From assembly GCA_027475525.1 (NCBI GenBank), contig JAMWFC010000032.1:1488001-1552000 (forward strand): a DNA stretch of 64,000 bases, read 5' to 3'. Shown here in pieces: positions 55,801 through 64,000 of the stretch (position 1 is its first letter; the number at the start of each line of letters is the position of its first letter). The position numbers were made by a program, and so were the translations under genes. The DNA is from Macrolepiota albuminosa (Eukaryota > Basidiomycota > Agaricomycetes > Agaricales > Agaricaceae). The notes under the pieces are model-generated. The model had not been told where the DNA came from and ran no database searches. It was given only the letters and a program-made list of their open reading frames with translations.

Positions 55801-56593
55801 GTCATGGCAGGTGAAATCATAAAATATATCGTTGAGAAGGATGATAGCTCGTGCAAGGAGCATGTAGTTGTGGAGTGGTGTGGTCAAGGAAGGATTCGTG
55901 CTAGGGTCTTTCAAAAGAGTCGCTGTCTGCCTGAAGAGTTGCAAGAACGGTTTTACGAATGTTTTGAGGACAAGATTAATCTCTGTGAAGAGGTCGTCGG
56001 ACCGGACATGAGCACGCCACTTGCTGAAAATGGAATGTGCAGTTTCAAGGACACCGATGTTGACGTTGTAGTCAGTTGGGGAAAGAGACGCAACGAGTTG
56101 CTAATAGCCAGGTATAACAGCATCAGTCTAGATAGTCCTCGAAAACCAGAATACGAACCTACATCGATGAGGTTCTCCCATTTCTGTGGGAAGTCGAGTT
56201 CCGCAATCAGAGAAACAGATTCTGCCACTTGAGCACGGATACCCTTGTCCGCAGGACTGGACAATGCCAACATCGCAGGCACGAGCTCTGATCTCAATGC
56301 TGCTTTGTCGTGCTCAGCTAACGGTTGTACATCCTGAACCCAACATTAGAAACGAAGTCCTGCAAAGTTATCGGAAGAACATAGCAGACCTCCTCCCATC
56401 TGTGCTTCGTGATGTTCTTCAGATATATTCCGCCGGCTAATCGAACCGCGCGATCCTGGGATGGCTCCACGACGAGCCGCAGGAGATGCGAAAGGAAGCC
56501 AGACTGCACACTAACAGCGTTAAGATTCTTTTCGGCCTGTTTCCTGGTTTTAGGATCGAGAGAAGCAAGGAGGAGAGCTGGAAGATCAGCCAT
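52822..56593 (-). CDS. CSE1: CSE1 / exportin-2, importin-alpha re-exporter
   Basis: This karyopherin-beta protein returns importin-alpha to the cytoplasm with Ran-GTP. Thirteen exons: 56593-56390, 56333-56163, 56100-55699, 55647-55585, 55534-54731, 54672-54539, 54482-54367, 54313-54157, 54107-54016, 53957-53654, 53598-53419, 53353-53210, 53152-52822. They sum to 1033 codons plus stop, slightly longer than the ~960-970 typical of the family. The importin-N region (LASLDPKTRKQAEKNL, GGIYLKNITKHRW) opens the protein. Family segments follow: DFPQKWENLID, NDIFYDFTCHDLPPDIED, and in the C-terminal half DQYIPYVFQVLAQMLE, AINVDGLSPDYVIGTVE and VPQVPKMPPRERKLTVVG. Every intron has GT-AG ends and ~45-70 nt. 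The ATG at 56593 starts right at the importin-N domain. Confidence 0.95.
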
Positions 56594-56901
56594 GATGGTC
56601 AGGATATTCGAAAGTCAAGAAATTTCGATTCCGAGACGCGTGCTTCGTGTGTGCTTTTGTTTGACCACGCGCCAAAGACGCGTAGTTTCTTTATTCGGGC
56701 GCATAAAAAAAAATCTCGTTTGGAGTACTACAACATACAGCGATTCGTATATTTAGGGTCATAAGGGCTACACTTACGAAAAACAAGAAAGAATCGAGGA
56801 AAATAATATGAGGTCAGAAAACGAGCAAACGAGGGATGGTATAACCGGATTAACGTCATCAAATCATACGTACTGCAGAGAACTCTGTTGCAAGAATACT
56901 A

Positions 56902-64000
<7,099 letters not shown>

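Noticed and set aside
56409..56764. Plus-strand frames of 92-115 codons
   Set aside because: They lie antisense to the first CSE1 exon and its promoter and have no independent support.

Overview
The window looks like nuclear DNA of a filamentous basidiomycete, most likely an Agaricomycete. The evidence is dense multi-exon genes with ~45-60 nt GT-AG introns, a CAP59-type (GT69) glycosyltransferase, a DUF6533-type membrane protein, an antisense spliced gene inside a chromovirus, and a Ngaro-type tyrosine-recombinase retrotransposon. Coding exons were placed by splice-site reading and family homology from memory. For six genes (glycogen synthase, the membrane protein at 23.3-25.0 kb, MID1, OTC, NBS1, CSE1) the proposed exons sum to an exact multiple of three.

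Layout. 1-1.2 kb: anonymous sequence with two exact 77-bp tandem duplications. 1.2-8.0 kb: a 5'-truncated Ty3/gypsy chromovirus (two retropepsin-like domains, RT, RNase H, integrase, chromodomain, antisense spliced ORF, polypurine tract, 3' LTR), decayed by in-frame stops but with no frameshift in pol. 8.0-11.75 kb: an older, CpG-poor gypsy element on the minus strand, broken at its RT by the chromovirus. 11.75-17 kb: decayed repeats, two oppositely oriented solo LTRs of the chromovirus family 32 bp apart, and a truncated unknown ORF. 17-20 kb: gene-poor.

20-29 kb: glycogen synthase, a single-pass membrane protein with two related ectodomains, a small secreted Cys-rich protein, and the Ca2+-channel subunit MID1. 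29.4-35.3 kb: an apparently intact, probably young Ngaro element (gag, RT/RNase H, tyrosine recombinase; split direct repeats A1...B1-A2...B2). 36.4-45.7 kb: ornithine carbamoyltransferase, a GT69 glycosyltransferase, a tRNA-Ile(AAU), a foldback element, a small unknown gene and a hairpin. 45.6-60.6 kb: a DUF6533-type 7TM gene, NBS1 (nibrin), CSE1/exportin-2, and a JmjN-JmjC-ePHD histone demethylase. 60.6-64 kb: no gene recognised.

The most striking cross-window signal is not biological: at least nine tandem duplications, each with a period of exactly 77 bp and no mismatch seen, lie in unrelated sequence. Two of them break the GT69 gene, and dropping one copy of each restores its frame. This is what unmerged de Bruijn contig overlaps at k=77 would look like, so order and spacing around those points need caution. 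The most interesting biological items are the intact Ngaro element, the tandem retropepsin arrangement, the antisense spliced gene in the chromovirus, a GC-AG intron in a duplicated ectodomain, and a one-base frameshift in the demethylase JmjC domain.
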